From positions 1 to 64,000 of the forward strand of contig JAEZXR010000050.1 in assembly GCA_023419605.1 (NCBI GenBank): 64,000 bases of DNA, written 5' to 3'. Made by a program: the position numbers and the translations under genes. Shown here piece by piece: positions 55,165-64,000 of this stretch (positions within the stretch are counted from its first letter, which is position 1; each line of letters starts with the position of its first letter). A model generated the notes under the pieces. It was not told the origin of the DNA. It did no database searches and saw only the letters and a program-made list of their open reading frames with translations. Origin of the DNA: Bacillota bacterium (lineage in GTDB: Bacteria; Bacillota; Clostridia; Acetivibrionales; JAEZXR01).

Positions 55165-55351
55165 ATGAACTGTTTGGATTTTTTAAAAGTTATTGTTAAT
55201 TCTACAGTTGAGGAAGAAAAACTGATAGAGAAAGATTTCTATAATGCCGATAAATATAGTTGTAGAAGGAATAGATAAAAATTATATTTGGATAATAGAA
55301 AGGTTTTTAGCTGTATTGATTAATCTGGTGGTGCCAAGGCATATAGTCTAA
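55165..55351 (+). pseudogene. Possible frameshifted gene fragment
   Basis: A 37-codon frame (55165-55278) ends just where a 35-codon frame in another phase (55244-55351) continues with protein-like composition (IVVEGIDKNYIWIIERFLAV). The codon use of both resembles the neighbours. They may be remnants of one gene interrupted by a frameshift; no family is recognised, and chance is possible. Confidence 0.25.
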
Positions 55352-55392
55352 ATTTGATATTATAACAATAGATAGTTTGGGGGTAAGATTCT

Positions 55393-56916
55393 GTGGAAAA
55401 CAATCAATTGGAATTACAGAAGTCGAATATTAGAACAATCATAGAACAACTCATCGATAATGAGGAGTATGAGGAAGCAGAAGCTGTTATAGCACAATAT
55501 GATACGATCGTAGAAAAAGATGATACGATTTTTTTTTATAAGGCAATTATCTCGGTTATGCAGAATAACTTGGACCGTGCAGTAGAAATTTTGCAGGAAG
55601 GTTTGTGCATTAACCCCTATAACCCTCAACTGTGCGATATGCTAGGCGAAATTTACGATTCAAAGGGGTATACGGAAAGTGCGGAGTACTTTTATGAAAA
55701 GGCCTTGCAATCAACTACTGATGCTAGAATGGTGGAAAGAATCAAGAATAGGCTGGGTGAACTTAGCCAGGAGCCATATAACCATAGTGAAAAGCTGATA
55801 AGTTTTGTAGTTCTTGCGTATAATCAACTGGAGTATACCAAGTTATGTGTTGATAGCATATATACTTATTGTGCTCATCTAAGCTTTGAATTAATTACAA
55901 TAGATAATGGCTCCAGTGACGAAACAAGCAAGTATTTCCTGGCATTACCGAACCAAAAGAAAATTAGCTTGCGTAAAAATATGAATGGAAGCGCCGGTGT
56001 CAATAATGCATTTAAAATCGCATCCGGAAAGTACGTTGTAAGTATTACCAATGATATCATTTTAACCAGGCATGCAATCGATAACCTAATACATTGTCTG
56101 GAGACCGACAAGGAAATAGGTATGATAGTCCCTGTATGTAACGCTTCCAGCAACATGCAAATGATTCCTGTGGCATTTGAAAATATCTGGGAAATGCAAA
56201 GGTATGCAGAAAGGTTTAACTATTCCGATCCTTTAAAATGGGAGGAAAGAGTTAGATTGATAACCTACATGGCAGTAATACCGAATACTTTATTAAAAAG
56301 AATAGGGGGATGTGATGAGGTAAACTTTCCCTGCGCTTTTAATGACGATGATATAAGCTTTCGGATCAGAAGGCTAGGATATAGGCTAATATTGGCAAAA
56401 GATACATTCGTGTATCATTTTGGGTCTGTAACGGTTAGAACTACAAGTGATATGACAAATAACACAATAGCGCTCTACAGGGAAAAATTTATAAAGATTC
56501 ATGGGATTGACTCATGGACAGAAGCCATATTCGATGCAGAGATGCTGACCAGGTTAAAGATTGGCGAAAGAAAGGATAAGGTAAACATTTTAGGCATTCA
56601 ACCGGATTGTGGTGCTACCGTACTGCAAATCAAAAATATTTTAAAAGCAAAAGGTTTTAAAAACATTACTATTACTAATTATGTAAATAATACAAGGTTT
56701 GTTTCTGATTTAGAAACCATATCGAATGAGGTGGTTTGTGACACGCTGGAAAATATAGATAAGCACTTAAACGGCAGAAAATATGACTACATAGTTATAT
56801 GTAAAACCCTTAACGAATTAAAATTGGGTAAAGGCTGCGATATGTTTATGAATCATTTGGAAAATTGCCTGCAATATGGTGGGCAGCTATTATACAAGAC
56901 GAATAATCAGAACTAA
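55393..56916 (+). CDS. TPR protein with family-2 glycosyltransferase domain
   Basis: 507 residues. Residues 1-130 form TPR helices (EEYEEAEAVIAQYDTIVEK, NPYNPQLCDMLGEIYDSKG). Residues 138-380 form a GT2 domain with SFVVLAYNQLEYTKLC, ITIDNGSSDETS and SITNDIILT in the DxD position. The last 120 residues are a separate alpha/beta domain (NILGIQPDCGATVLQIKNIL). It starts at GTG with GGGGG nine bases upstream. It precedes the CDP-sugar genes and is a candidate transferase for the sugar they make. Confidence 0.85.
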   Translation: MENNQLELQKSNIRTIIEQLIDNEEYEEAEAVIAQYDTIVEKDDTIFFYKAIISVMQNNLDRAVEILQEGLCINPYNPQLCDMLGEIYDSKGYTESAEYFYEKALQSTTDARMVERIKNRLGELSQEPYNHSEKLISFVVLAYNQLEYTKLCVDSIYTYCAHLSFELITIDNGSSDETSKYFLALPNQKKISLRKNMNGSAGVNNAFKIASGKYVVSITNDIILTRHAIDNLIHCLETDKEIGMIVPVCNASSNMQMIPVAFENIWEMQRYAERFNYSDPLKWEERVRLITYMAVIPNTLLKRIGGCDEVNFPCAFNDDDISFRIRRLGYRLILAKDTFVYHFGSVTVRTTSDMTNNTIALYREKFIKIHGIDSWTEAIFDAEMLTRLKIGERKDKVNILGIQPDCGATVLQIKNILKAKGFKNITITNYVNNTRFVSDLETISNEVVCDTLENIDKHLNGRKYDYIVICKTLNELKLGKGCDMFMNHLENCLQYGGQLLYKTNNQN

Positions 56917-56932
56917 AAAGGGGCGTATTATA

Positions 56933-57706
56933 ATGAAAGTTGTTATCTTAGCTGGAGGGTTTGGAACACGAATCAGTGAGGAATCGCATCTTAAACCGAA
57001 GCCCATGATCGATATCGGGGAAAGACCTATATTGTGGCATATTATGAAGATTTACTCTAGTTACGGGTTTAACGATTTTATTATATGCCTAGGGTATAAA
57101 GGGTATTACATAAAGGAATATTTTGCCCATTATTTCCTGCACGAATCGGATGTGACATTTGATTTCAAGACGCATAATAATGAGTTTATCCATAATCATA
57201 CGGCAGAGCCCTGGCGGGTTACCTTGGTAAACACAGGGGTAGATACCATGACTGGAGGTAGGGTAAAAAGAATAAGAGAATATGTAGGGAATGAAACGTT
57301 TATGTTGACTTATGGTGATGGCGTATCAGATGTAGATATAAATGAGTTATTGAAATTTCATCGTTCGCATGGTAAATTTGCTACAGTAACGGCTACACAG
57401 CCTAGTGGACGTTATGGAGCGCTTGAAATGGAAGGAGAATATCAGGTGTGCGGCTTTCAAGAGAAACCTAAAGGGGATGGAGCTTGGGTGAATGCAGGTT
57501 TTTTTGTCATGGAACCGCAGGTTTTTGATTATATAGAGGGAGATGCAACAATTCTTGAGAGAGAGCCTCTTGAAAATTTGGCTCAGGATAAACAGTTAGC
57601 TGCGTATAAGCATCGGGGCTTTTGGCTGCCGATGGATACAATGAGGGATAAAACATTGCTTGACAGCCTGTGGCAGTCAGGTGAGGCTCCCTGGAAGCTA
57701 TGGTAA
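56933..57706 (+). CDS. rfbF: Glucose-1-phosphate cytidylyltransferase
   Basis: 257 residues; makes CDP-glucose from CTP and glucose-1-phosphate, the entry step of CDP-3,6-dideoxysugar pathways. LAGGFGTRISEESHLKPKPM is the nucleotide loop and is typical of RfbF and not of RfbA. Further blocks: YGDGVSDVDI and QEKPKGDGAWVNAGFFVM. AAGGGG precedes ATG 56933; an upstream extension overlaps the previous gene without a ribosome site. First of rfbF-G-H. Confidence 0.95.
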   Translation: MKVVILAGGFGTRISEESHLKPKPMIDIGERPILWHIMKIYSSYGFNDFIICLGYKGYYIKEYFAHYFLHESDVTFDFKTHNNEFIHNHTAEPWRVTLVNTGVDTMTGGRVKRIREYVGNETFMLTYGDGVSDVDINELLKFHRSHGKFATVTATQPSGRYGALEMEGEYQVCGFQEKPKGDGAWVNAGFFVMEPQVFDYIEGDATILEREPLENLAQDKQLAAYKHRGFWLPMDTMRDKTLLDSLWQSGEAPWKLW

Positions 57707-57718
57707 AGGAGAACGGAG

Positions 57719-58780
57719 ATGCTTGATGCTAATTTCTGGAGGGGAAAAAAGGTATTTGTAACAGGTCATACCGGTTTTAAAGGCTCATGGCTGGTCTTAT
57801 GGCTTAACAGCATGGGAGCTAGCGTATTCGGGTATTCATTGCCGGCACCTACAAATCCGAATATGTTCGAGTTATGCAAGCTTGATAGGGACATTCAATC
57901 GGTAATGGGAGATATAAGGGATTTTGAGCATCTTTTATGTACGATAAAGCAGATAGAGCCTGAAATTGTTTTCCATTTGGCTGCACAGCCTTTAGTTCTT
58001 AAATCTTATGATAGTCCTATGGAAACATATCAGGTTAATGTTATGGGAACTGTCAATGTTTTGGAATGTATAAGAAATGTGGACAGTGTAAAAGCAGTTG
58101 TAAATGTAACAACGGATAAATGCTATGAAAATCAAGGATGGTATTGGGGCTATCGAGAAAACGATGCTCTTGGCGGGTATGACCCATATTCAAATAGCAA
58201 GGCCTGTTCCGAATTAATTACTGCTGCTTATAGAAATTCATTCTTCAGCCTGAAAAACAAAGTAGCTTTGGCATCTGCCAGAGCAGGAAATGTAATCGGT
58301 GGGGGAGATTGGGCAGAGAATAGACTGATACCGGATTGTGTACGTGCGCTTATGGAGGGAAAAAAGGTTGTTATAAGGAATAGTGATGCAATCAGACCAT
58401 GGCAGCATGTCCTGGAACCTTTATCCGGCTATCTGATCCTTGCCCAAAAGCTTTACGAAGAGGGCGAGCGGTATGCAGGAGCATGGAATTTCGGCCCGGA
58501 TGATAAAGATGCTAAAACAGTCGAGTGGATTGTACGTAAGATGTGCACTGTGTGGGGAGAGGGAGCCGGATTTGAAGTTGAGAAACAAGAAAGGAAATCT
58601 CATGAGGCTAAATATTTGAAGCTTGACTGTTCAAAAGCGAAAGTGGAACTAAACTGGAATCCCAGATGGACAGTAGCGCAAGCGATTGAAAAGGTTGTCT
58701 CCTGGATAAAAGCCTATGAGAAGGGTAAGGAGATGAAATCCTACTGTTTAAAGCAGATCACGGAGTATATGGAAAGCTAA
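57719..58780 (+). CDS. rfbG: CDP-glucose 4,6-dehydratase
   Basis: 353 residues, short-chain dehydrogenase fold. NAD-binding TGHTGFKGSWLVLWL, then HLAAQPLVLKSYDSP and the catalytic YDPYSNSKACSE (Tyr/Lys pair). It makes CDP-4-keto-6-deoxyglucose from CDP-glucose. AAAGGAGA lies before ATG, 13 bases after rfbF. Confidence 0.95.
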   Translation: MLDANFWRGKKVFVTGHTGFKGSWLVLWLNSMGASVFGYSLPAPTNPNMFELCKLDRDIQSVMGDIRDFEHLLCTIKQIEPEIVFHLAAQPLVLKSYDSPMETYQVNVMGTVNVLECIRNVDSVKAVVNVTTDKCYENQGWYWGYRENDALGGYDPYSNSKACSELITAAYRNSFFSLKNKVALASARAGNVIGGGDWAENRLIPDCVRALMEGKKVVIRNSDAIRPWQHVLEPLSGYLILAQKLYEEGERYAGAWNFGPDDKDAKTVEWIVRKMCTVWGEGAGFEVEKQERKSHEAKYLKLDCSKAKVELNWNPRWTVAQAIEKVVSWIKAYEKGKEMKSYCLKQITEYMES

Positions 58781-58809
58781 TGCTTGATAGAAAGTGAGAA
58801 ACAGCGACT

Positions 58810-60162
58810 ATGATTGATAATAAGGAAAAAACGGAAAGCGAACTTAGGAATAAGGTGCTGGAGGCAGTAGTCCAATACCATGATTTCGTATACGGAGAAA
58901 CTCAATCCGACTTTAAACCGGGAAAACGAATTCATTATGCAGGAAGAGTATTTGATGAGAATGAAGTTAAAAATCTCGTGGATGCTTCTCTGGATTTTTG
59001 GCTTACGACTGGAAGGTATGCAGAGATATTTGAAAGACAGTTTGCAGAATTTTTGGGGATAAAGTATTGCATGCTGGTAAACTCAGGATCTTCAGCGAAT
59101 CTATTGGCCTTTATGGCATTAACTTCTCCAAAGCTGGGTGAAAGACGAATTCGCAGGGGCGATGAGGTAATAACCGTAGCTGCAGGATTTCCTACAACAG
59201 TAGCCCCTATTGTGCAATATGGCGCAGTTCCTGTTTTTGTAGATGTGACATTGCCAACCTATAACATCGATTGCTCCATGCTGGAAGAAGCCCTTACGGA
59301 GAAAACAAAAGCCGTAATGGTTGCCCATACTATGGGAAATCCTTTTGATTTGGAAAAAGTGATGCAATTTTGTAACAAACATGGTTTATGGCTGGTAGAA
59401 GATAACTGTGACGCGCTGGGGGCACGATTCATGTATGAAAATAAGTGGAAATACACAGGAACGGTTGGACATATCGGAACCTCCAGTTTTTATCCACCGC
59501 ATCATATGACAATGGGAGAAGGTGGAGCTGTATACACAAATGATACCCAGCTAAAACATATCATTGAGTCTTTACGGGATTGGGGACGTGACTGCTGGTG
59601 CCGGTCCGGCAAAGATGATACATGTAAATGCAGATTTTCTCAGCAATTTGGAGAACTCCCCTTTGGGTATGATCATAAATATGTTTACTCTCATTTTGGA
59701 TATAACCTAAAGGTAACTGATATGCAAGCAGCGATCGGATGTGCGCAAATTGAAAAACTTCCAGGCTTTATAGAATCCAGAAAAAGAAATTGGCGGACGA
59801 TGAAGGAAGGATTAGCCGAGCTGTCGGACAGTATTATACTGCCGGAAGCAACTATAAACTCGGAGCCTAGCTGGTTTGGCTTCCTTATAACGGTAAGAGA
59901 TCAGTGCAGGATTTCAAGAAATGAAATTGTAAATTATCTTGAGCAAAATGGTATTCAGACTAGAATGCTATTTGCTGGAAACCTAATAAAACATCCCTGT
60001 TTTGATGAGATGAGACAAACGGGTCAGGGATTCAGGGTTGTAGGAGAACTGCAAAATACGGAACGGATTATGAATGATACATTTTGGGTTGGAGTTTACC
60101 CAGGACTTACTACAGATATGATCGAGTTTGTTATTGATTGTATTAGGAAAAAGTTGCAATAA
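58810..60162 (+). CDS. rfbH: CDP-4-keto-6-deoxyglucose-3-dehydrase (E1)
   Basis: 450 residues, DegT/aminotransferase fold, PMP- and iron-sulfur-dependent. The usual PLP-lysine is replaced by His: SFYPPHHMTMGEGG (His231). The cluster Cys set is present as DNCDALGA and DCWCRSGKDDTCKC (CX1CX7C as in the Yersinia enzyme). With a reductase it gives CDP-4-keto-3,6-dideoxyglucose. No reductase gene (RfbI/E3-like) is seen in this window. Ribosome site weak (AAAGTGAGA). Confidence 0.94.
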   Translation: MIDNKEKTESELRNKVLEAVVQYHDFVYGETQSDFKPGKRIHYAGRVFDENEVKNLVDASLDFWLTTGRYAEIFERQFAEFLGIKYCMLVNSGSSANLLAFMALTSPKLGERRIRRGDEVITVAAGFPTTVAPIVQYGAVPVFVDVTLPTYNIDCSMLEEALTEKTKAVMVAHTMGNPFDLEKVMQFCNKHGLWLVEDNCDALGARFMYENKWKYTGTVGHIGTSSFYPPHHMTMGEGGAVYTNDTQLKHIIESLRDWGRDCWCRSGKDDTCKCRFSQQFGELPFGYDHKYVYSHFGYNLKVTDMQAAIGCAQIEKLPGFIESRKRNWRTMKEGLAELSDSIILPEATINSEPSWFGFLITVRDQCRISRNEIVNYLEQNGIQTRMLFAGNLIKHPCFDEMRQTGQGFRVVGELQNTERIMNDTFWVGVYPGLTTDMIEFVIDCIRKKLQ

Positions 60163-60185
60163 ATAATGGTTTCAGGGAGGAAGCT

Positions 60186-61997
60186 ATGAAAGTCTCGGAT
60201 TACGTTATATCATACTTGGAGAAGATTGGAATAAAAGATATTTTTATTATATCCGGCGGAGGAAATATGCATTTAGTGGATTCTGTCGGCAGGAATAAAA
60301 ATATCCGGTACATATGTAACCACCATGAGCAAGCATCTGCGATGGCGGTAGAAGGGTATGCAAGGTTTAAAAATGATATGGGCGCCGCTATTGTAACTAC
60401 CGGGCCAGGTGGTACAAATGCAATAACCGGAGTAGCGGGCTGCTGGCTTGACTCGATCCCTGCAATCATTATCTCAGGGCAAGTGAAACTGGAAGACACT
60501 ATTTATATTAATAATGTCGGGGTAAGACAGTTTGGCGATCAGGAAATCAATATCATTGATATTGTCAAACCCATAACAAAATATGCGGCTATGGTTACGG
60601 ATAAAAATTACATCCGGTATCACCTGGAAAAGGCTACGTACCTAGCAAAGAGCGGTAGGCCGGGTCCTGTTTGGATTGATATACCTCTTGATATTCAAGG
60701 CAGCATAGTAAGTGAGGAAGAGCTTATACCATTTACACCACCGATATCTAATGAAAACCCAATGCTTAAGGAGCAGGTTAGGCAGGTTATCGATTTGCTT
60801 TGTTGTGCCAAAAGGCCATTATTAATAGCAGGTAACGGTACTCGGTTGTCAGGGGCATGTGATGATTTGTTACAGCTTGTGGAAATCCTTCAAATACCTA
60901 CTGTTTCATCGATCAATGGAAAGGATTTGATTACAGAGGAATACCCATATTTTATTGGAACTCCCGGAATTGCTGGCCAGCGGGGGGCAAACTTTGCTAT
61001 GCAAAATTGCGATTTGCTCATCAGCATCGGTTCCCGGTTAATGTTGAGGCATATTGGATTTAATTACAAACATTTTGCCCGTGAAGCCAGAAAGATAGTA
61101 ATTGATATAGATCATACCGAGTTGGCGAAAAAATCCATTAACCCATGTATGCCTATTTGTGCTGATGCTGGAGAGTTTATTCGTGAACTTATTCGACAGC
61201 TGGGCAATAATAAGGACCTCAAAACTTCTTATGGAGAATGGAAGCAAAAGTGTTTGCTATGGAGGCAGAAGTACAATACGATAGAGGATTACCACTTGCA
61301 GCAAAAAGAGTACGTAAACTCCTACTACTTTATGCAGGAAATAAGTAAAAGATTTACGGATAAGCATCATATTGTAACCTCCAATGGGACTGCATATATT
61401 AGTACGCTTCAAGCAGTTCGAGCCCAAAGAGGGCAGAGACTGATCTTTAATAAAGCTCTTGCATCCATGGGTTATGGTTTGCCAGCTGCTATCGGAGCAT
61501 GTGTCGCTAACGGAAGAAAAGAGATATTGTGTTTTGAAAATGATGGAAGTCTGCAAATGAACATACAGGAGCTTCAAACGGTGGTGCATTATAATCTGCC
61601 GATAAAGATGATCGTTTTTAATAACAGGGGGTATCTGTCCATTAAGATTACTCAAAGTAACTTTTTCCCAGACAACATTACTGCTTGTGATCCATCAACT
61701 GGAGTGAGTTGTCCGGATTTGGAAAAGATCTCATATGCCTATGGAATTCCTTTTATACGAATTCATACCACAGATGAAGTAGATGGTAAACTGGTTGAGT
61801 TTTTCACTTGTGAAGGCCCTATTGTATGTGAAGTTATGATGGATCCCTGGCAGCCCATGCTTCCTAAAACATCTTCAGTTAAAACAGCCGATGGCAGAAT
61901 GCTCTCAAAACCTTTAGAAGATATGTATCCATTTCTCCCCAGAGAGGAATTTATGGAGAATATGATAATAAAACCAGTAGATGAGGGAGTCCAGTAG
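60186..61997 (+). CDS. Thiamine-diphosphate enzyme, YerE-like acetyl-transferring synthase
   Basis: 603 residues of the acetolactate-synthase superfamily. The catalytic Glu is Glu48 in HHEQASAMAVEGYAR. The diphosphate-binding block is ENDGSLQMN...NN (in place of GDGS). TTGPGGTNAITGVAG is typical. The position after rfbF-G-H fits YerE, which adds a two-carbon unit from pyruvate to C-4 of CDP-4-keto-3,6-dideoxyglucose in yersiniose synthesis, more than a true acetohydroxyacid synthase; no ilvN/ilvC neighbours. GGGAGG precedes ATG. Confidence 0.8.
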   Translation: MKVSDYVISYLEKIGIKDIFIISGGGNMHLVDSVGRNKNIRYICNHHEQASAMAVEGYARFKNDMGAAIVTTGPGGTNAITGVAGCWLDSIPAIIISGQVKLEDTIYINNVGVRQFGDQEINIIDIVKPITKYAAMVTDKNYIRYHLEKATYLAKSGRPGPVWIDIPLDIQGSIVSEEELIPFTPPISNENPMLKEQVRQVIDLLCCAKRPLLIAGNGTRLSGACDDLLQLVEILQIPTVSSINGKDLITEEYPYFIGTPGIAGQRGANFAMQNCDLLISIGSRLMLRHIGFNYKHFAREARKIVIDIDHTELAKKSINPCMPICADAGEFIRELIRQLGNNKDLKTSYGEWKQKCLLWRQKYNTIEDYHLQQKEYVNSYYFMQEISKRFTDKHHIVTSNGTAYISTLQAVRAQRGQRLIFNKALASMGYGLPAAIGACVANGRKEILCFENDGSLQMNIQELQTVVHYNLPIKMIVFNNRGYLSIKITQSNFFPDNITACDPSTGVSCPDLEKISYAYGIPFIRIHTTDEVDGKLVEFFTCEGPIVCEVMMDPWQPMLPKTSSVKTADGRMLSKPLEDMYPFLPREEFMENMIIKPVDEGVQ

Positions 61998-62019
61998 ATG
62001 GAAGAGGAAGGACTTGGTG

Positions 62020-62940
62020 ATGAGTAAAAACATACTAATAACAGGTGCCGGAGGATTCGTAGGACGTAATCTACATGAGTACCTCGGCTCAAAATATAGT
62101 GTTTTCGCTGCTACAAGAAAAGAACTGAATTTGTTAAATGAGGATGAAGTAGCCGAATATATTCAAAAAAAGGATATTCACTGTATTATACATTGCGCTA
62201 ATGTCGGAGGATCGAGAAAAAATCAATCAGACGGAGGAAATATCAGTGTTTTATCCGATAATTTAAGAATGTTTCATAACCTGGTTAAATGCTTACGTTC
62301 AGACATGCATATGATTTACTTCGGGAGTGGAGCGGAATATGATAAAAGCAGAAACCTAACAAAAATAAAAGAAATTGATTTTGGCATGAGAGTCCCTAAA
62401 GATGAATATGGTTTTTCCAAGTATGTGATGAGTAAATGTGCTGAAAAGCAAAACAACATCACGTGCTTGCGAATTTTTGGGCTTTATGGCAGGTATGAGG
62501 ACTATACTTATAAGTTTATCTCCAATGCCATAGTAAAAAACATAATAGGCATGCCGATTAGGATTAATCAAAATGTCGTATTTGACTACCTTTATATTAA
62601 TGATTTACTCGATATTGTAGAGAGATTTATAGATAATCCACCCAAAAATAGAGTGCTTAACGTAACACCAACGAATTCTATTGATTTAGTGTCAATTGCT
62701 AATATGATTAATGAAATTTCTCAAAAGCCGAATCGGATTGATGTTGTAAACGAGGGTTTTAATTACGAGTATACCGGTGACAATAGCCTTCTTCTTGGAG
62801 AGCTTAACAATTACCGTTTTACCTCATATTATGAAGGGGTAAATGAGTTGTTCAGATATTATACAGCTGTTATTGATACTATTGACCGGAGAATAATCCA
62901 GGAGGATCCGTATATCAAGGATTGCAGAAAAAGAGTATAA
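62020..62940 (+). CDS. NAD-dependent epimerase/dehydratase family protein
   Basis: 306 residues, extended SDR. N-terminal ITGAGGFVGRNLHEYL binds NAD(P), with catalytic YGFSKYVMSK (Tyr/Lys) and the interval SGAEYDKSR. Directly follows the YerE-like gene, so a plausible role is reduction of the branched-chain ketone (YerF-like), but it may be a separate 4-reductase or epimerase. ATG 62020 with AGGAAGGA upstream; an extension to 61981 is not supported. Confidence 0.8.
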   Translation: MSKNILITGAGGFVGRNLHEYLGSKYSVFAATRKELNLLNEDEVAEYIQKKDIHCIIHCANVGGSRKNQSDGGNISVLSDNLRMFHNLVKCLRSDMHMIYFGSGAEYDKSRNLTKIKEIDFGMRVPKDEYGFSKYVMSKCAEKQNNITCLRIFGLYGRYEDYTYKFISNAIVKNIIGMPIRINQNVVFDYLYINDLLDIVERFIDNPPKNRVLNVTPTNSIDLVSIANMINEISQKPNRIDVVNEGFNYEYTGDNSLLLGELNNYRFTSYYEGVNELFRYYTAVIDTIDRRIIQEDPYIKDCRKRV

Positions 62941-62962
62941 AGTGTGTGGAGGGATATATAAT

Positions 62963-64000
62963 ATGAATTATAAGGTAGCTAATAGAATCTGCCCAGTTTG
63001 TTCAAACAGCAAGGTCGAAATACTATACAATCAGCAGTTTGTGGTGCCAGAGGGATATCATCTGCCTGTAAGCTTTGACGTAGTCTACTGTGACCATTGT
63101 GGGTTTGTTTACTCAGACACTACTGCTGCACAAAAGGATTATAACTTATACTATGAAGCTTTGTCCAAGTATGAAGATGAGTCAATAACCATTGGAAGTG
63201 GCGGATGTACGAGAATTCAAGATATACAAAGGTATGAAAGGATTACAGCATGTATAAAAAGGTATATTAATAAACAGCAATCAGTTATTGATATCGGTTG
63301 TGCCAATGGGGGACTTCTGCGCATGCTTAAAGATAGTGAATATGAGAATCTTACTGGTATGGATCTCGCGCAGAGATGCTTGGATAATGTAAATAGCTAT
63401 GGTATTAGAACACAAAAAGGAAGTATTGTATCAGAGGACTTGTCAGAAGATAAAGCGTTGAAGGAACAATTCGATTGTATAATTCTTTCACATATAATGG
63501 AGCATATTTGTGATTTAAAAACAGCATTGAAAAATATTTTTCAATGGCTAAAACCCAATGGATATGTCTATATAGAGGTGCCGGACGCTTCACGGTATGT
63601 TGATTTTTATATAGCTCCATACCATTACTTTGATTGTGAACATATAAACCATTTTGATGAGAATTCTCTTCGGAACCTTTTTGGAGAGAACGGATTTAAG
63701 CTTGTTTTTTCAGAGCGCAATTCAATAGCCATGTCAGATACTGCTAGATATCCTGTAGTGTGCATGGTTTTTAGAAAGCTTACCGATTTGCAAATAGACA
63801 AAAAACCCCTTTCAGTAAATAGTGCTATGAGGGATAATATTAGGCAATATATACTTAAATCCCGGAAAGAAGACTCTTACCAAGTTATAGGACGGTATGT
63901 TCAATCACAAGAGCCGATCGTTGTTTGGGGAGTAGGATCGTTTTTGCAAAGATTGTTGGCTACCTCTAAGTTAAGCGAGTGCAATATAATTGCTTTTGTT
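62963..64000 (+). CDS. Class I SAM-dependent methyltransferase (partial)
   Basis: The frame is open from ATG 62963 (GGAGGG upstream) to the window edge, 346 codons, so the gene is cut. The N-terminus CPVCSNSKVEIL and later CDHCGFVYSD form a zinc-binding module (Methyltransf_13-like). Motif I is VIDIGCANGGLLRML. The C-terminal part WGVGSFLQRLL resembles the Methyltransf_14-like domain of sugar C-methyltransferases (NovU/TylC3 type). A C-methylation step on the same CDP-sugar or its glycan is plausible. Confidence 0.82.
   Translation, partial: MNYKVANRICPVCSNSKVEILYNQQFVVPEGYHLPVSFDVVYCDHCGFVYSDTTAAQKDYNLYYEALSKYEDESITIGSGGCTRIQDIQRYERITACIKRYINKQQSVIDIGCANGGLLRMLKDSEYENLTGMDLAQRCLDNVNSYGIRTQKGSIVSEDLSEDKALKEQFDCIILSHIMEHICDLKTALKNIFQWLKPNGYVYIEVPDASRYVDFYIAPYHYFDCEHINHFDENSLRNLFGENGFKLVFSERNSIAMSDTARYPVVCMVFRKLTDLQIDKKPLSVNSAMRDNIRQYILKSRKEDSYQVIGRYVQSQEPIVVWGVGSFLQRLLATSKLSECNIIAFV

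Larger units (their letters stand above)
54951..55392. other. Intergenic region with terminator and gene remnant
   Basis: It holds an outer inverted repeat ACTTCAAC/GTTGAAGT (54968-55037) with an inner CAACC/GGTTG, the terminator at 55083-55121, and two short overlapping reading frames at 55165-55351 that look like a frameshifted fragment. Confidence 0.5.

Noticed and set aside
60186..61997. Biosynthetic acetohydroxyacid synthase (ilvB) for branched-chain amino acids
   Set aside because: No ilvN, ilvC or leu genes nearby and directly embedded in a CDP-deoxysugar cluster; YerE-like role preferred, though not proven.

Overview
The window reads as a chromosomal stretch from a motile, Gram-positive, low-to-mid GC Clostridia-type anaerobe. 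The gene order tilS-hpt-ftsH and flgM-flgN-flgK-flgK-flgL-DUF6470-fliW-csrA-flagellin, the SLH surface domain, the SipW-type signal peptidase, strong GGAGG ribosome sites and the SAM-I and c-di-GMP-I riboswitches all fit a cluster-III Clostridium / Acetivibrio-Ruminiclostridium relative. The species assignment is inference; no search was run.

Left part (1-12 kb): about 1 kb without a convincing gene, then a complete glycogen locus. A minus-strand operon (glgA, glgP, a GH13 neopullulanase-type amylase) diverges from a plus-strand operon (glgB, glgC, glgD). The divergent control region carries two inverted-repeat elements. Together the genes make ADP-glucose, elongate and branch glycogen, and break it down again.

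12-18 kb: a mixed stretch with two flavin enzymes, an unrecognised anchored 622-residue protein, a YitT-type membrane protein and a NarL-type response regulator, separated by hairpin-rich intergenic DNA.

18.6-23.9 kb: a putative surface-fibre operon. It has a SipW-type signal peptidase, a 56-residue orphan peptide, two TasA/CalY-like secreted subunits, an SLH protein that seems to carry a TasA-like module, and a coiled-coil/proline-rich membrane protein. A convergent chemoreceptor gene follows.

25.9-41.5 kb: housekeeping genes pheA, a MazG-like gene, gdpP, rplI, dnaB, tilS, hpt, ftsH, metK (behind a SAM-I riboswitch), recD2, comF and yvyF.

41.6-49.4 kb: late flagellar genes under a sigma-D-like promoter, including FliW and CsrA. 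The flagellin leader shows two candidate CsrA sites, one in a hairpin loop and one over the Shine-Dalgarno.

49.4-64 kb: a surface glycan and adhesin region. Two TPR-linked family-2 glycosyltransferases flank a large vWA plus 11x IPT/TIG secreted protein that lies behind a c-di-GMP-I riboswitch and terminator. Then come rfbF, rfbG, rfbH, a YerE-like thiamine-diphosphate enzyme, an SDR and a C-methyltransferase-like gene cut by the window edge. This set predicts a CDP-linked 3,6-dideoxy sugar with a two-carbon branch (yersiniose-like), possibly for flagellin glycosylation. No tRNA, rRNA, CRISPR array, insertion sequence or prophage was seen.
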